From positions 1-6,663 of the forward strand of contig JAQGJF010000631.1 in NCBI GenBank assembly GCA_028290765.1: DNA of 6,663 bases. Direction: 5' to 3'. The notes beneath the pieces were generated by a model. It worked only from the letters and a program-made list of their open reading frames with translations. It searched no databases and was not told where the DNA came from. Shown in pieces: positions 1-6,412 of the stretch (its first letter is position 1; each line of letters starts with the position of its first letter). The position numbers and the translations under genes were made by a program. This DNA is from Tardiphaga sp. (lineage in GTDB: Bacteria > Pseudomonadota > Alphaproteobacteria > Rhizobiales > Xanthobacteraceae).

Positions 1-918
1 GCGCAGTTTCGCGGCAATTATAAATACAACCTGCTCGACGAGAACGTCCGGGCGTTCAACGCCGCGGTTCCGGTGTTCGCACAATGGGACGATCACGAAG
101 TCAGCAACGACTATTCTCCCACCGGCAGCTACGACAACGCCGGCTACATGGACGACGGCACGCCGTTTCTGGTGGCGCGTGCGCGGCGCGCGTTTCACGA
201 ATTCATGCCGATCCGGCCGCAGCGGGAGCAGGCCGGCCGCGTCTATCGCAGGATAGGCTACGGCCCGCTGCTCGACGTCTTCATGCTGGACATGCGCAGC
301 TACCGGGATTCGACCTGGAACAAGCGCGACGACCGCAGCGACAGCTTCATTCTCGGCGCGACCCAGCTGGCATGGCTGAAGCGTGAACTCTCAGCCTCCA
401 ATGCGACCTGGAAGGTGATCGCCGCGGACCTGCCGATCGGCCTGATCAGCGAGGATGCGGTGGCACTCGGCGACGGACCGCCGGAGCGGCGCGAACACGA
501 GATCGCCGACCTGCTGTCGTTCATGAAACGCGCCGGCATCAAAAACACCGTCTGGCTGACGGCGGACATGCATTACACCGCGGCGCATCACTACGACCCG
601 AACCGGGCGGTGTTCCAGGATTTCGATGCGTTCTGGGAATTCGTGTCCGGCCCGCTGCATGCGGGCTCGTGGGCGCCGGGCCAGCTCGACAACACCTTCG
701 GTCCGAAAGAAATCTTCGCCAAGGGATGCAGCGCGGAGCAGGGCGAAAATCTCGCGCCTTGTTTCGGATTGCAGTTTTTCGGCCGTGTCGACATCGACGG
801 ACCGTCCGGAATTATGACCGTGACGTTGAAGGACGTCGACGATCGCGCGCTGTGGTCGGTGCGGATCGAGCCACAACCGGACGCCCGCGCCGGACGCGTG
901 CTGTCGCAGCATTTCTGA
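1..918 (+). CDS. PhoD-like alkaline phosphatase/phosphodiesterase, C-terminal part (5' end outside window)
   Basis: The frame is open from base 1 to TGA 916-918 and gives 305 residues, so the start and probably the export signal lie upstream. The fragment opens with the PhoD-family stretch FRGNYKYNLLDENVRAFN, then WDDHEVSNDY (visible residues 29-38), a conserved part of the metal centre. Later come LDMRSYR, LGATQLAWLKREL, WKVIAADLPIGL and LTADMHYTAAHHYDP (residues 186-200), whose D189/H191 resemble the metallophosphatase GDxH-type motif. A C-terminal beta-rich segment with FFGRVDIDG and MTVTLKD closes the protein. Family members are usually about 500 residues, secreted by Tat, and hydrolyse phosphomonoesters or phosphodiesters outside the cytoplasm; these points are family knowledge, not visible here. 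An internal GTG at 73 sits inside a conserved motif and is not the start. The next gene follows after 93 bases with no obvious terminator. The family call is secure; the substrate is not known. Confidence 0.9.
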   Translation, partial: AQFRGNYKYNLLDENVRAFNAAVPVFAQWDDHEVSNDYSPTGSYDNAGYMDDGTPFLVARARRAFHEFMPIRPQREQAGRVYRRIGYGPLLDVFMLDMRSYRDSTWNKRDDRSDSFILGATQLAWLKRELSASNATWKVIAADLPIGLISEDAVALGDGPPERREHEIADLLSFMKRAGIKNTVWLTADMHYTAAHHYDPNRAVFQDFDAFWEFVSGPLHAGSWAPGQLDNTFGPKEIFAKGCSAEQGENLAPCFGLQFFGRVDIDGPSGIMTVTLKDVDDRALWSVRIEPQPDARAGRVLSQHF

Positions 919-1001
919 TCCGCGCGGCCCGAAATCCCGAAACGAATCTCGATCCTGCTTCGCAGCCGCTGTATAAGCCGCGAACTTGATTCGAAACGGT
1001 T

Positions 1002-1006
1002 GAGGA
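1002..1006 (+). promoter_or_regulatory. Ribosome-binding site of the Nudix gene
   Basis: GAGGA lies 5 bases before ATG 1012. An in-frame TTG at 1000 would extend the protein by four residues, but it overlaps this site. The site therefore favours ATG 1012 as the start. Confidence 0.6.
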
Positions 1007-1011
1007 TTTTG

Positions 1012-1680
1012 ATGGCGCGTGCGCCGATTCTGGCGGCGGGAGGCATTGTGACGCAGCGGGGCAGCTCCCCGCTGATCGCGGTGGTGCGGCTGCGCAAGCG
1101 CAACGAATGGGTGCTGCCGAAGGGCAAGCTCGACGACGGCGAAACCCCGCGCGCCGCCGCCGAGCGCGAGGTGCTGGAGGAAACCGGACACGAGGTATCC
1201 GTGCACGAATTCCTCGGCACGCTGGCCTACGAGGCCGGCGGGCGCCCCAAAGTGGTGCATTACTGGCGCATGGAGGCGGACCGCGAACCGACCCGTGAGT
1301 TGATGCGCGACGTGAAGGCGGTGGCCTGGCTGCCGCTCGACGAGGCGGTGGAACGGCTGACCCGCTCCCATGAACAGGCGTTCCTGGCGGAGGTCGGTCC
1401 GCTCGCGCTCGAGGCCGCCACGCGGGCGGCCCCGGCGCGCCGGCCAGCAGCGAAACGCGTGGCCGCGCAACGTCCGGCGCCGATACAAGCGGAGAGCGTC
1501 GGTCCGGCCAGCGGCGCGCACGACAAACCCGCCGACGCCGCGGCCATGGATATTGCAGAAGCAGATTCGCCGGCACTGGCGCCTGAGCCGGTTGCACGCG
1601 AATATCCGGTGGCGCCGCGCGCCACGGAACGCAAGACGATGCTGGAGAAAGCCTGGCTCTGGCTGCGCGGGAAGGCGTGA
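1012..1680 (+). CDS. Nudix hydrolase with Ala/Pro-rich C-terminal extension
   Basis: A 222-residue protein starting at ATG 1012, preceded by GAGGA at good spacing. Residues 38-60 match the Nudix box GX5EX7REUXEEXGU exactly: G38, E44, then REVLEETGH at 52-60. The glutamates of the REVLEE core (E53, E56, E57) should bind the divalent metal that cleaves a nucleoside-diphosphate-X bond. The domain covers about residues 4-127 and includes WVLPKGKL before the box and VAWLPLDEA near the end. About 95 further residues follow, rich in Ala, Pro and Arg (for example RAAPARRPAAKR), probably disordered, ending in a short aromatic/basic helix, LEKAWLWLRGKA. A plain Nudix domain is about 130-160 residues, so this tail is an addition. 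The LPKGKL...GE pattern is also common in diadenosine-polyphosphate and diphosphoinositol-type hydrolases, but the substrate cannot be assigned. The enzyme is expected to be cytoplasmic, with no signal peptide. It stands alone between the PhoD-like gene and the racemase-like gene. Confidence 0.92.
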   Translation: MARAPILAAGGIVTQRGSSPLIAVVRLRKRNEWVLPKGKLDDGETPRAAAEREVLEETGHEVSVHEFLGTLAYEAGGRPKVVHYWRMEADREPTRELMRDVKAVAWLPLDEAVERLTRSHEQAFLAEVGPLALEAATRAAPARRPAAKRVAAQRPAPIQAESVGPASGAHDKPADAAAMDIAEADSPALAPEPVAREYPVAPRATERKTMLEKAWLWLRGKA

Positions 1681-1763
1681 ATGCCGGGCCGGCTGCGGGC
1701 AACGCGTCCGTGTTAATGTTCATCTACGATCCTGTGCTTGTTACCCGCCATCATTTCCAACCT

Positions 1764-1767
1764 GGAG
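1764..1767 (+). promoter_or_regulatory. Ribosome-binding site of the racemase-like gene
   Basis: GGAG lies 9 bases before ATG 1777. The protein begins MRIALIHALRHS, the typical first beta strand of this fold, so ATG 1777 is preferred to the in-frame TTG at 1738, which would place 13 unconserved-looking residues ahead of it. Confidence 0.5.
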
Positions 1768-1776
1768 CAGCGCCCG

Positions 1777-2415
1777 ATGCGCATCGCCTTGATCCACGCG
1801 CTTCGTCACTCGATCGATCCCGCCGAGGAAGCGTTCCGGCGTTTGTGGCCGCAAGCCGGCCTCGTCAATATTCTCGATGACAGCCTTTCCAACGATCTGG
1901 CGCGGCAAGGCGCCTTGACGCCGCAGATGACGGAGCGGTTCCTGCTGCTGGCGCGCTATGCAGTGGACAATGGCGCCAACGGGATCCTGTTCACCTGCTC
2001 TGCTTTCGGGCCCTGCATCGACGCCTGCAAGGCGGCCCTGGCGCCTTTGCCCGTGTTAAAGCCGAACGAAGCGATGATCGACGACGCCATCGCCGCCGGT
2101 TCGCCGATCGGTTTGCTGGCGACCTTTGCACCCACGCTCGAAACCATGCCTGGGGAATTCACGGCGGTGGCTTCGTCGACGACGATCGTGCCGCAGCTGG
2201 CGGCCGGCGCGCTCGACGCATTGAACGCGGGCGATACCGTGCGCCACGACGAACTGGCGGCGACGGCCGCAGCAGGCCTGAAGCATTGCGAGATCATCGC
2301 GCTCGCCCAGTTCAGCCTGGCCCGGTCCGCCGCAGCCGTCGCAGCGGCAAGTGGACGGCCAGTGCTGACCACACCCGACAGCGCCGTCAAACGGCTGCGG
2401 TCGCTGCTGAGCTGA
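1777..2415 (+). CDS. Asp/Glu racemase-superfamily protein, apparently with only one catalytic cysteine
   Basis: A 212-residue cytoplasmic protein. It starts with the beta strand MRIALIHAL and has NGANGILFTCSAFGPC (residues 65-80), where C74 occupies the place of the first catalytic cysteine of aspartate/glutamate/hydantoin racemases and related decarboxylases and isomerases. Residues 93-114 (VLKPNEAMIDDA, then SPIGLLATF) match the middle of the fold, where the second Rossmann-like lobe begins. The second catalytic motif is normally an ILGCTE-like strand end; here it reads EIIALAQFSLARSA (residues 172-185), so the cysteine position holds Ala177 or Gln178. Other cysteines are C80, C84 and C171. 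The length, 210-250 residues, is normal for the family. True racemases need both cysteines, so simple amino-acid racemisation is doubtful; decarboxylation, isomerisation or another lyase-type reaction is possible. It precedes the repeat region and is not coupled to the downstream transporter. The superfamily call is firm; the reaction is unknown. Confidence 0.82.
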   Translation: MRIALIHALRHSIDPAEEAFRRLWPQAGLVNILDDSLSNDLARQGALTPQMTERFLLLARYAVDNGANGILFTCSAFGPCIDACKAALAPLPVLKPNEAMIDDAIAAGSPIGLLATFAPTLETMPGEFTAVASSTTIVPQLAAGALDALNAGDTVRHDELAATAAAGLKHCEIIALAQFSLARSAAAVAAASGRPVLTTPDSAVKRLRSLLS

Positions 2416-2504
2416 TCAAGCAGGGCCGACGCGATTCCCATGTGAACGTGGTCATCGCTCGCCAGGCGCGACGCCTCAGTCAGAGCGCGTGAAGCTGTCT
2501 CTGG

Positions 2505-2671
2505 CCTCATCCTGAGAGCTTGTGAATGTATTTCCGACCTCATCCTGAGGAGCGCGTTCTTCACGCGCGTCTCGAAGGATGGCCGCGAGTCTGTGCGTTG
2601 GGGCCATCCTTCGAGACGCATCGCTTCGCGATGCTCCTCAGGATGAGGCTGGAATACATTCACAAGCTCTC
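2505..2671. repeat. Large branched palindromic repeat (REP/MITE-like), potential cruciform
   Basis: The outer arms 2514-2553 and 2633-2671 are reverse complements over about 39 bases, with one or two mismatches and a one-base bulge. They run from GAGAGCTTGTGAATGTAT to CCTCATCCTGAGGAGC. Inside, 2567-2584 (GCGTCTCGAAGGATGGCC) pairs perfectly with 2602-2619 around a 17-base loop. The two junction segments are hairpins of their own: GCGCGT-TCTTC-ACGCGC at 2552-2568 and GCATCGC-TTC-GCGATGC at 2618-2634. The whole could thus fold as a long stem, two side hairpins and a central hairpin. An additional copy of CCTCATCCTGAG at 2505-2516, 33 bases before the copy at 2538-2549, gives a short direct repeat at the left end. 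I recall these words as a very abundant dispersed intergenic repeat of Bradyrhizobium and relatives; copy number cannot be checked here. No transposase is present and no target-site duplication is evident. Confidence 0.85.
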
Positions 2672-2702
2672 TTCGTCGCCCGGCGATGAAGTCCAACTCC
2701 TC

Positions 2703-2719
2703 GCAAATAGCCAATTTGC
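2703..2719. promoter_or_regulatory. Inverted repeat GCAAAT-N5-ATTTGC, possible operator
   Basis: A perfect 6-base inverted repeat with a 5-base spacer, 17 bases in all and centred near 2711, in an A/T-rich patch about 110 bases upstream of the IclR gene. The size and symmetry suit a dimeric regulator. The role is inferred from position only. Confidence 0.35.
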
Positions 2720-2732
2720 AGTCATCTGCGCG

Positions 2733-2759
2733 AATTTTGAGCGCGGATTGTTCAAAATT
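2733..2759. promoter_or_regulatory. Inverted repeat AATTTTGA-N11-TCAAAATT, possible operator or hairpin
   Basis: A perfect 8-base inverted repeat with an 11-base, G/C-rich spacer, centred at 2746. Eight perfect A/T-rich base pairs are unlikely by chance in DNA of this composition. With an 11-base gap the half-sites lie about two helical turns apart centre to centre, which suits a dimer or tetramer binding one face of the helix. It could also form a weak RNA hairpin, but no terminator-like T run follows directly. Confidence 0.4.
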
Positions 2760-2814
2760 GCCGCGCGCCGGCCAATTGACGGCGGTCGTTCCAGGTCCCA
2801 GAATTAGAAACATT

Positions 2815-2831
2815 GTTCCATTTTCCGGAAC
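2815..2831. promoter_or_regulatory. Palindrome GTTCC-N7-GGAAC, candidate IclR autoregulatory operator
   Basis: A 5-base inverted repeat with a 7-base spacer ends directly at the proposed TTG start of the IclR gene and 24 bases before its first ATG. Operators of IclR-family proteins are often short palindromes of about 15-17 bases with TTCC/GGAA-like half-sites, and these regulators commonly repress their own gene. The match in size, composition and position makes this the best operator candidate in the window, but a 5-base arm alone is weak evidence. Confidence 0.4.
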
Positions 2832-3650
2832 TTGTCGGACAGCCGGTTCAAGGCCATGAGCGCCCTCGACAACGCCATTGAGATCCTGCGCTGCTTTTCG
2901 CCGGGGCAGCCCGAGATCGGCAATGCCGACGTGATCCGGCTCACCGGCAAGCCTAAGAGTTCGACCTCGCGGCTGCTGCGCCAGCTCAAGGAATGCGGGC
3001 TGCTGGAGCAGGATGCCTTGACCCGCCGCTACCGGCCGGGCCTGCTGCTGTTCGAACTGGGGCGGCTGCATCGGACCCAGAACGATTTCGTGGCCGTGGC
3101 GGAACAGCATTTGCGCGCGGTCTGCGCCCGGACCGGCCATACCGGCTACATCTCGGTGCTCGACGGCGCCGAGCAGGTCGTGTTGCGCGTGGTCCCCGGA
3201 TCCAATCCGCTACAGGTGGTGACGCCGCCGGGCGTGCGGGCGCCGGCATTCGCGACATCCAACGGCCGCGCCATGCTGGCGCGCCTGAGCGATGCCGATA
3301 TTCGCGGCCGCCTGCCGAAGCCTTTGCCGGTCGTGTCGCCGTCTGCGCCGCGGAATCTGACCGGACTGATGACCCATATCGCCGAAATCCGCCGCACCGG
3401 TCATTCCGAATCCAGCAACGAAACATTGCCGGGCGTGGGCTCGCTGGGTTTCGCGCTGACCCGTCGCGATACCAATGAAACGATCGGAATCGCCGTATCC
3501 TATCCGAGCCACACCACCTCGCCCGAAGATCGCGCCAGGCTTTGGCAGGCCTTGCGCGCGATGGCGGTCGAGCTCGGCCGGTTGTTCGATGACCCGGTAT
3601 GGATCGCGCTCGATGGCGCCGCGCCGATCCACAAGGCCGCGTCACGATGA
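2832..3650 (+). CDS. IclR-family transcriptional regulator, first gene of the ABC-transporter operon
   Basis: A 272-residue protein. An N-terminal winged helix-turn-helix (about residues 8-72) begins SALDNAIEILRCFSPG; its recognition helix lies within KPKSSTSRLLRQLKECGLL (40-58), and the wing is near RRYRPG. A linker helix, then the IclR effector-binding domain (about 85-258), follows with HTGYISVLDGAEQVVLRVV, PAFATSNGRAMLARL and IRRTGHSESSNETLPGVG. Family members bind small organic acids or related ligands and repress or activate nearby catabolic or transport genes. The start is uncertain. TTG 2832 lacks a good ribosome-binding site, but its eight codons before ATG 2856 all end in G or C, as real coding does here, and they give the usual short lead before the HTH. 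ATG 2856 is the alternative. The stop overlaps the first permease start as ATGA, so regulator and transporter are probably co-transcribed. The regulator likely controls the transporter and itself in response to the substrate or a derivative. Confidence 0.9.
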   Translation: MSDSRFKAMSALDNAIEILRCFSPGQPEIGNADVIRLTGKPKSSTSRLLRQLKECGLLEQDALTRRYRPGLLLFELGRLHRTQNDFVAVAEQHLRAVCARTGHTGYISVLDGAEQVVLRVVPGSNPLQVVTPPGVRAPAFATSNGRAMLARLSDADIRGRLPKPLPVVSPSAPRNLTGLMTHIAEIRRTGHSESSNETLPGVGSLGFALTRRDTNETIGIAVSYPSHTTSPEDRARLWQALRAMAVELGRLFDDPVWIALDGAAPIHKAASR

Positions 3651-4519
3651 ACGCGGCCCGCAGCGGCGCCACCCCCATTGCGTGGCTGATCGCGCCGAGC
3701 GCGATGCTGTTCGCGCTGTTCTTCTTCCTGCCGATGGGGCTGATGGCCATGATCAGCCTGCTCACCGGCAATCCGGTGGTGCAGCCGAACGTCGCTTTCA
3801 CCGGCAAATACTATCAGCGGATCGTCTCCGACACCTATTACCTCGAGGTGATCTGGACCACGCTGCGCATCGGCCTCTTCACCACGCTTGCGGCTTTGCT
3901 GATCGGCTATCCGCTGGCGCATTTGATGGCGCGCATCCGTGGCCGCACCGCCTATGCGATGCTGATGGTGGCCGTCCTGACCCCGATGCTGACCGGCATC
4001 GTGGTCCGCACCTTCGCCTGGATGGCGCTGCTGTCGGACAAGGGCGCGATCAACCAGACCCTCACCGGCCTCGGCCTGATCTCGAAGCCGCTGCCGCTGA
4101 TGTACAATGAATTCAGCATCGTGCTCGGCCTGACGCATATTTACGTCCCCTATATGGTCCTGACCCTGGTCGGCGTGATCGGACGGATCGACCAACGGCT
4201 GGAACATGCGGCGCAGAATCTCGGCGCCTCGCCGCTGCGGGCTTTCGTCGAGGTGACGCTGCCCTTGAGCCTGCCCGGCATCCTGGCCGGCTCGCTTCTG
4301 GTGTTCGCGCTGGCGATCAGCGCCTATGTCACTCCAATCCTGATGGGCGGCTTCCAGATCATGACGCTGCCGATGCTGATCTATCAGCAGATCTCATCGA
4401 GCTTCAATGTCGGCTTCGCCGCCGCGCTCGGCATGGTGCTGCTGGCGATCTCGCTGGTGCTGGTCATCGCCTATAACCGCATCCTCGGCCTGGTCTCCGG
4501 CCAGCGCGATCTGCAGTGA
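3647..4519 (+). CDS. ABC transporter permease, PotB-like (spermidine/putrescine family), first subunit
   Basis: A 290-residue inner-membrane protein. Hydrophobic segments lie near residues 11-39, 66-94, 103-129, 156-179, 209-236 and 252-281, giving the usual six helices. RTFAWMALLSDKGAINQTL (121-139) is the signature of PotB-type permeases. EHAAQNLGASPLRAFVEVTL (186-205) is the EAA loop that contacts the ATPase. The start at ATG 3647 overlaps the IclR stop as ATGA; a longer reading from ATG 3599 would overlap the regulator by about 50 bases and begin with a charged, unlike-family stretch. AAGG at 3633-3636 is a weak ribosome-binding site, so translational coupling to IclR is likely. It pairs with the second permease to form the membrane channel of a binding-protein-dependent importer. 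The substrate is not predictable from this subunit. Confidence 0.93.
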   Translation: MNAARSGATPIAWLIAPSAMLFALFFFLPMGLMAMISLLTGNPVVQPNVAFTGKYYQRIVSDTYYLEVIWTTLRIGLFTTLAALLIGYPLAHLMARIRGRTAYAMLMVAVLTPMLTGIVVRTFAWMALLSDKGAINQTLTGLGLISKPLPLMYNEFSIVLGLTHIYVPYMVLTLVGVIGRIDQRLEHAAQNLGASPLRAFVEVTLPLSLPGILAGSLLVFALAISAYVTPILMGGFQIMTLPMLIYQQISSSFNVGFAAALGMVLLAISLVLVIAYNRILGLVSGQRDLQ

Positions 4520-4521
4520 GG
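4518..4521 (+). promoter_or_regulatory. Ribosome-binding site of the second permease gene
   Basis: GAGG lies 6 bases before ATG 4528 and overlaps the stop codon of the first permease gene. It favours ATG 4528 over the in-frame GTG at 4516, which would use a GTGA overlap and add four residues. Confidence 0.55.
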
Positions 4522-4527
4522 CCGCCG

Positions 4528-5337
4528 ATGACATCAGCCCCGTTCTCACTTCGCCTCGGCCGCTTCTGCTACCTGACGCTCAATGTCGCGGTCGTTGTCT
4601 TCCTGCTGGCTCCGCTTGCCATCGTTTTCGTGTTCGCGGTCAATCCGACGCCCTATATCCAGTTTCCGCCGGTCGGTATTTCGTCGCGCTGGTTCGAGAA
4701 ATTCTTCGCCTCGCGTGATTTCATGAACGCCTTGCAATTGAGCCTCGAAGTCGCGGTGATGACGACAATCACCGCGACGCTGTTCGGCGCCAGCGCCGCG
4801 CTGGCTCTGGCGCGCGGCGGCCTCCCCGGCACGCGAATCATCACCGCGGTAATGCTGTCGCCGCTGATGCTGCCGGCGATCCTGACCGGCCTGGCCCTGT
4901 TCCAGACCTATGTGCTGCTGGATGTGGGCCGGCCGCTGTGGGGACTGGTGCTCGGCCATACGCTGATATCGATCCCCTATGTGGTGCGCACCACGCTGGC
5001 GGTTCTGCAGAATTTCGATACCCGCCTGGAAGAGGCCGCGCGCAACCTCGGCGCCGGCCCGCTGCGGACCTATTTCGAGGTGACGCTGCCCCTGACCAAG
5101 CCCGGCGTGGTGGCGGGCGCGGTGTTCGCTTTCATCGTCTCGTTCGACCAGTTCCCGGTGTCGCTGTTCCTAGTCGCGCCCGGCCACGAGACGCTGCCGA
5201 TCACCTTGTTCAACTATCTGAAATTCGATCTGGACGGAACGATCGGCGCCGCTTCGGTGGTCTCGATCCTGCTCGCCGTACTGGTCGTCATCGGGCTCGA
5301 CCGCACGGTCGGGCTCAGATCCTCCGCGCAGCTCTGA
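4528..5337 (+). CDS. ABC transporter permease, PotC-like, second subunit
   Basis: A 269-residue inner-membrane protein with an N-terminal helix at about residues 14-38 (LTLNVAVVVFLLAPLAIVFV). NPTPYIQFPPVGISSRWFEKFF follows, the periplasmic pattern typical of PotC-type subunits. Five more hydrophobic segments follow. The EAA loop begins EEAARNLGAGPLRTYFEVTL at residue 168 and leads into the PLTKPGVVAG turn. SFDQFPVSLFL after it is also typical of PotC-like permeases. The start is chosen for the GAGG site 6 bases upstream, leaving 8 bases from the preceding stop. It forms the heterodimeric channel with the first permease. The binding-protein gene begins 16 bases after its stop. Confidence 0.93.
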   Translation: MTSAPFSLRLGRFCYLTLNVAVVVFLLAPLAIVFVFAVNPTPYIQFPPVGISSRWFEKFFASRDFMNALQLSLEVAVMTTITATLFGASAALALARGGLPGTRIITAVMLSPLMLPAILTGLALFQTYVLLDVGRPLWGLVLGHTLISIPYVVRTTLAVLQNFDTRLEEAARNLGAGPLRTYFEVTLPLTKPGVVAGAVFAFIVSFDQFPVSLFLVAPGHETLPITLFNYLKFDLDGTIGAASVVSILLAVLVVIGLDRTVGLRSSAQL

Positions 5338-5340
5338 CAG

Positions 5341-5346
5341 AAAGGA
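5341..5346 (+). promoter_or_regulatory. Strong ribosome-binding site of the binding-protein gene
   Basis: AAAGGA lies 7 bases before ATG 5354, in the 16-base gap after the second permease. It is the clearest such site in the operon, which suits the excess of binding protein over membrane subunits usual for ABC importers. Confidence 0.65.
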
Positions 5347-5353
5347 TCATCCC

Positions 5354-6412
5354 ATGACCAAGACCCGCCTGCCACTTGATCGTCGTCAATTCCTCGCCGC
5401 CACCGCTGCCGCCGGCATCGGCGTGATCGCCGCTCCCCATGTCGCGCGCGCCGACGCCGCGACGCTGCGTATCACCGGATGGGGCGGCAAATGGGGACAA
5501 ACCATGTCGGGCGAGCTGATCCCGGCGTTCGAGAAGGAATTCAAGTGCAAGGTGGAGACGGATACGGCGCTTCCGTTCCTGCCCAAACTGCAGGCCAGCT
5601 CGCGCTCCGCCCCGGTCTACGACGTGCTGCACACCAACTCTAACGAGCAATGGGCGGCGCTGGAGATGGGAATCGTCGAACCCAAGATCGACGCCAAGCA
5701 GGTGCCGAACATCGCCGACGTCTATCCCTATGCCGTCAGCGACAAGATGGTCGGCGTCTGCATTTTCACCAGCGCCATCGGCCTCGGCATGCGCACCGAC
5801 AAGGGCTACGGCAAGGTCGCATCCTGGAAGGATCTCTGGGACCGGTCCTATGACGGCGTGCGCGGCGGCTATGTCATTCCAGTGAACAGCCTCGGCCAGG
5901 CCTTCGTGATGATGTGCGGCGCGCTCTACGGCAAGGGCATGACCGATCTCGACGCCGCCTATGCGGCGATGGAGAAGTTGAAGCCGATCAAGCTGGTCGA
6001 CTTCACCGGCACCATGGAGAAGATGATCCTGTCCGGCGAGATCGGCCTCGCGGTGATCCATGATTCCGGCATTCTGCGCTATGACGGCCAGAACCAGCCG
6101 ACTACTTTTGTCGCGCCGACCGAGGGCGTCCTGGCGCTCGAACAGGTGCTCACGCTCACGCCGGGCACCAAGGTCCGCGAACTCGCCAACGCCTACGTGA
6201 ACTACATGCTGAGCCCGAGCGTGCAGAAGACGCTGGCCGAATCGGTGTGGTATTCGCCCGCCAACAGCAAGGTGAAGCTCGACGACAAGTACAACGACAA
6301 GCTTCTGACCACGCCGGACAAGGTGGCCAAGCTGATCCAGCCCGACTGGAAATGGTACAACGCGCGCAAGGACGAGATCGATGCGCGCGTCAACCGCATC
6401 TTCCGCGTATGA
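5354..6412 (+). CDS. ABC transporter substrate-binding protein (PotD-like), Tat-exported
   Basis: A 352-residue periplasmic protein. The leader has a twin-arginine motif, DRRQFLA (residues 9-15), a hydrophobic stretch [14 protein letters not shown], and a likely cleavage after ARA (31-33) or ADA (33-35). The mature part begins [14 protein letters not shown], with the first strand of a type-II periplasmic binding fold. Features typical of the spermidine/putrescine-like group follow: [57 protein letters not shown] and, near the C-terminus, [30 protein letters not shown] corresponds to the conserved P-x-N region near the hinge. It captures the substrate and delivers it to the two permeases. The substrate is unknown: the family also binds polyamines, opines, amino-acid derivatives and others, and I cannot identify the acidic residues that would mark a polyamine pocket. 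Its stop overlaps the ATPase start as ATGA. Confidence 0.93.
   Translation: MTKTRLPLDRRQFLAATAAAGIGVIAAPHVARADAATLRITGWGGKWGQTMSGELIPAFEKEFKCKVETDTALPFLPKLQASSRSAPVYDVLHTNSNEQWAALEMGIVEPKIDAKQVPNIADVYPYAVSDKMVGVCIFTSAIGLGMRTDKGYGKVASWKDLWDRSYDGVRGGYVIPVNSLGQAFVMMCGALYGKGMTDLDAAYAAMEKLKPIKLVDFTGTMEKMILSGEIGLAVIHDSGILRYDGQNQPTTFVAPTEGVLALEQVLTLTPGTKVRELANAYVNYMLSPSVQKTLAESVWYSPANSKVKLDDKYNDKLLTTPDKVAKLIQPDWKWYNARKDEIDARVNRIFRV

Larger units (their letters stand above)
2416..2831. other. Intergenic region with a cruciform repeat and palindromes, no credible gene
   Basis: About 415 bases separate the racemase-like gene from the IclR gene. The first ~90 bases hold only a small hairpin, AGGCG-CGA-CGCCT at 2464-2476, with no T run, so it is not a clear terminator. 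A branched palindromic repeat fills 2505-2671. The last ~160 bases are visibly richer in A/T than the coding DNA and carry three inverted repeats. A weak promoter-like pair is present: TTGACG at 2776-2781 and AGAATT at 2800-2805 with an 18-base gap. It would start transcription just ahead of the palindrome at 2815-2831. I would not call it without transcript data. Open frames across this stretch read through the repeat and look spurious. Confidence 0.7.

Noticed and set aside
391..1521. Long open frame on the - strand (376 codons) across the PhoD-like and Nudix genes
   Set aside because: It lies antisense to two well-supported genes and its translation is Arg/His-rich with no family motif; this is the usual effect of high G+C codon use on the opposite strand.
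812..1723. Second - strand open frame (303 codons) over the Nudix gene
   Set aside because: The translation is Pro/Arg/Ala-rich with no recognisable domain, and it opposes a gene with a perfect Nudix box.
2464..2476. Hairpin AGGCG-CGA-CGCCT after the racemase-like gene as a terminator
   Set aside because: The stem is only five pairs and no T run follows; it is expected by chance in G/C-rich DNA.
2505..2671. CRISPR array or insertion sequence
   Set aside because: The repeats are inverted, not regularly spaced direct units; there is no transposase gene or visible target duplication in the window.
2526..2807. 93-codon + strand open frame in the intergenic region
   Set aside because: It is mostly repeat translation (HPEE, LEGWP, PSFETH, LLRMRLE) and has no ribosome-binding site.
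1956..3140. 394-codon - strand open frame spanning the racemase-like gene, the repeat and the IclR start
   Set aside because: Its middle (HPEEHREAMRLEGWP, then PSFETR and LLRMRSE) is a translation of the palindromic repeat, a familiar source of false genes in this group; the ends are antisense to real genes.
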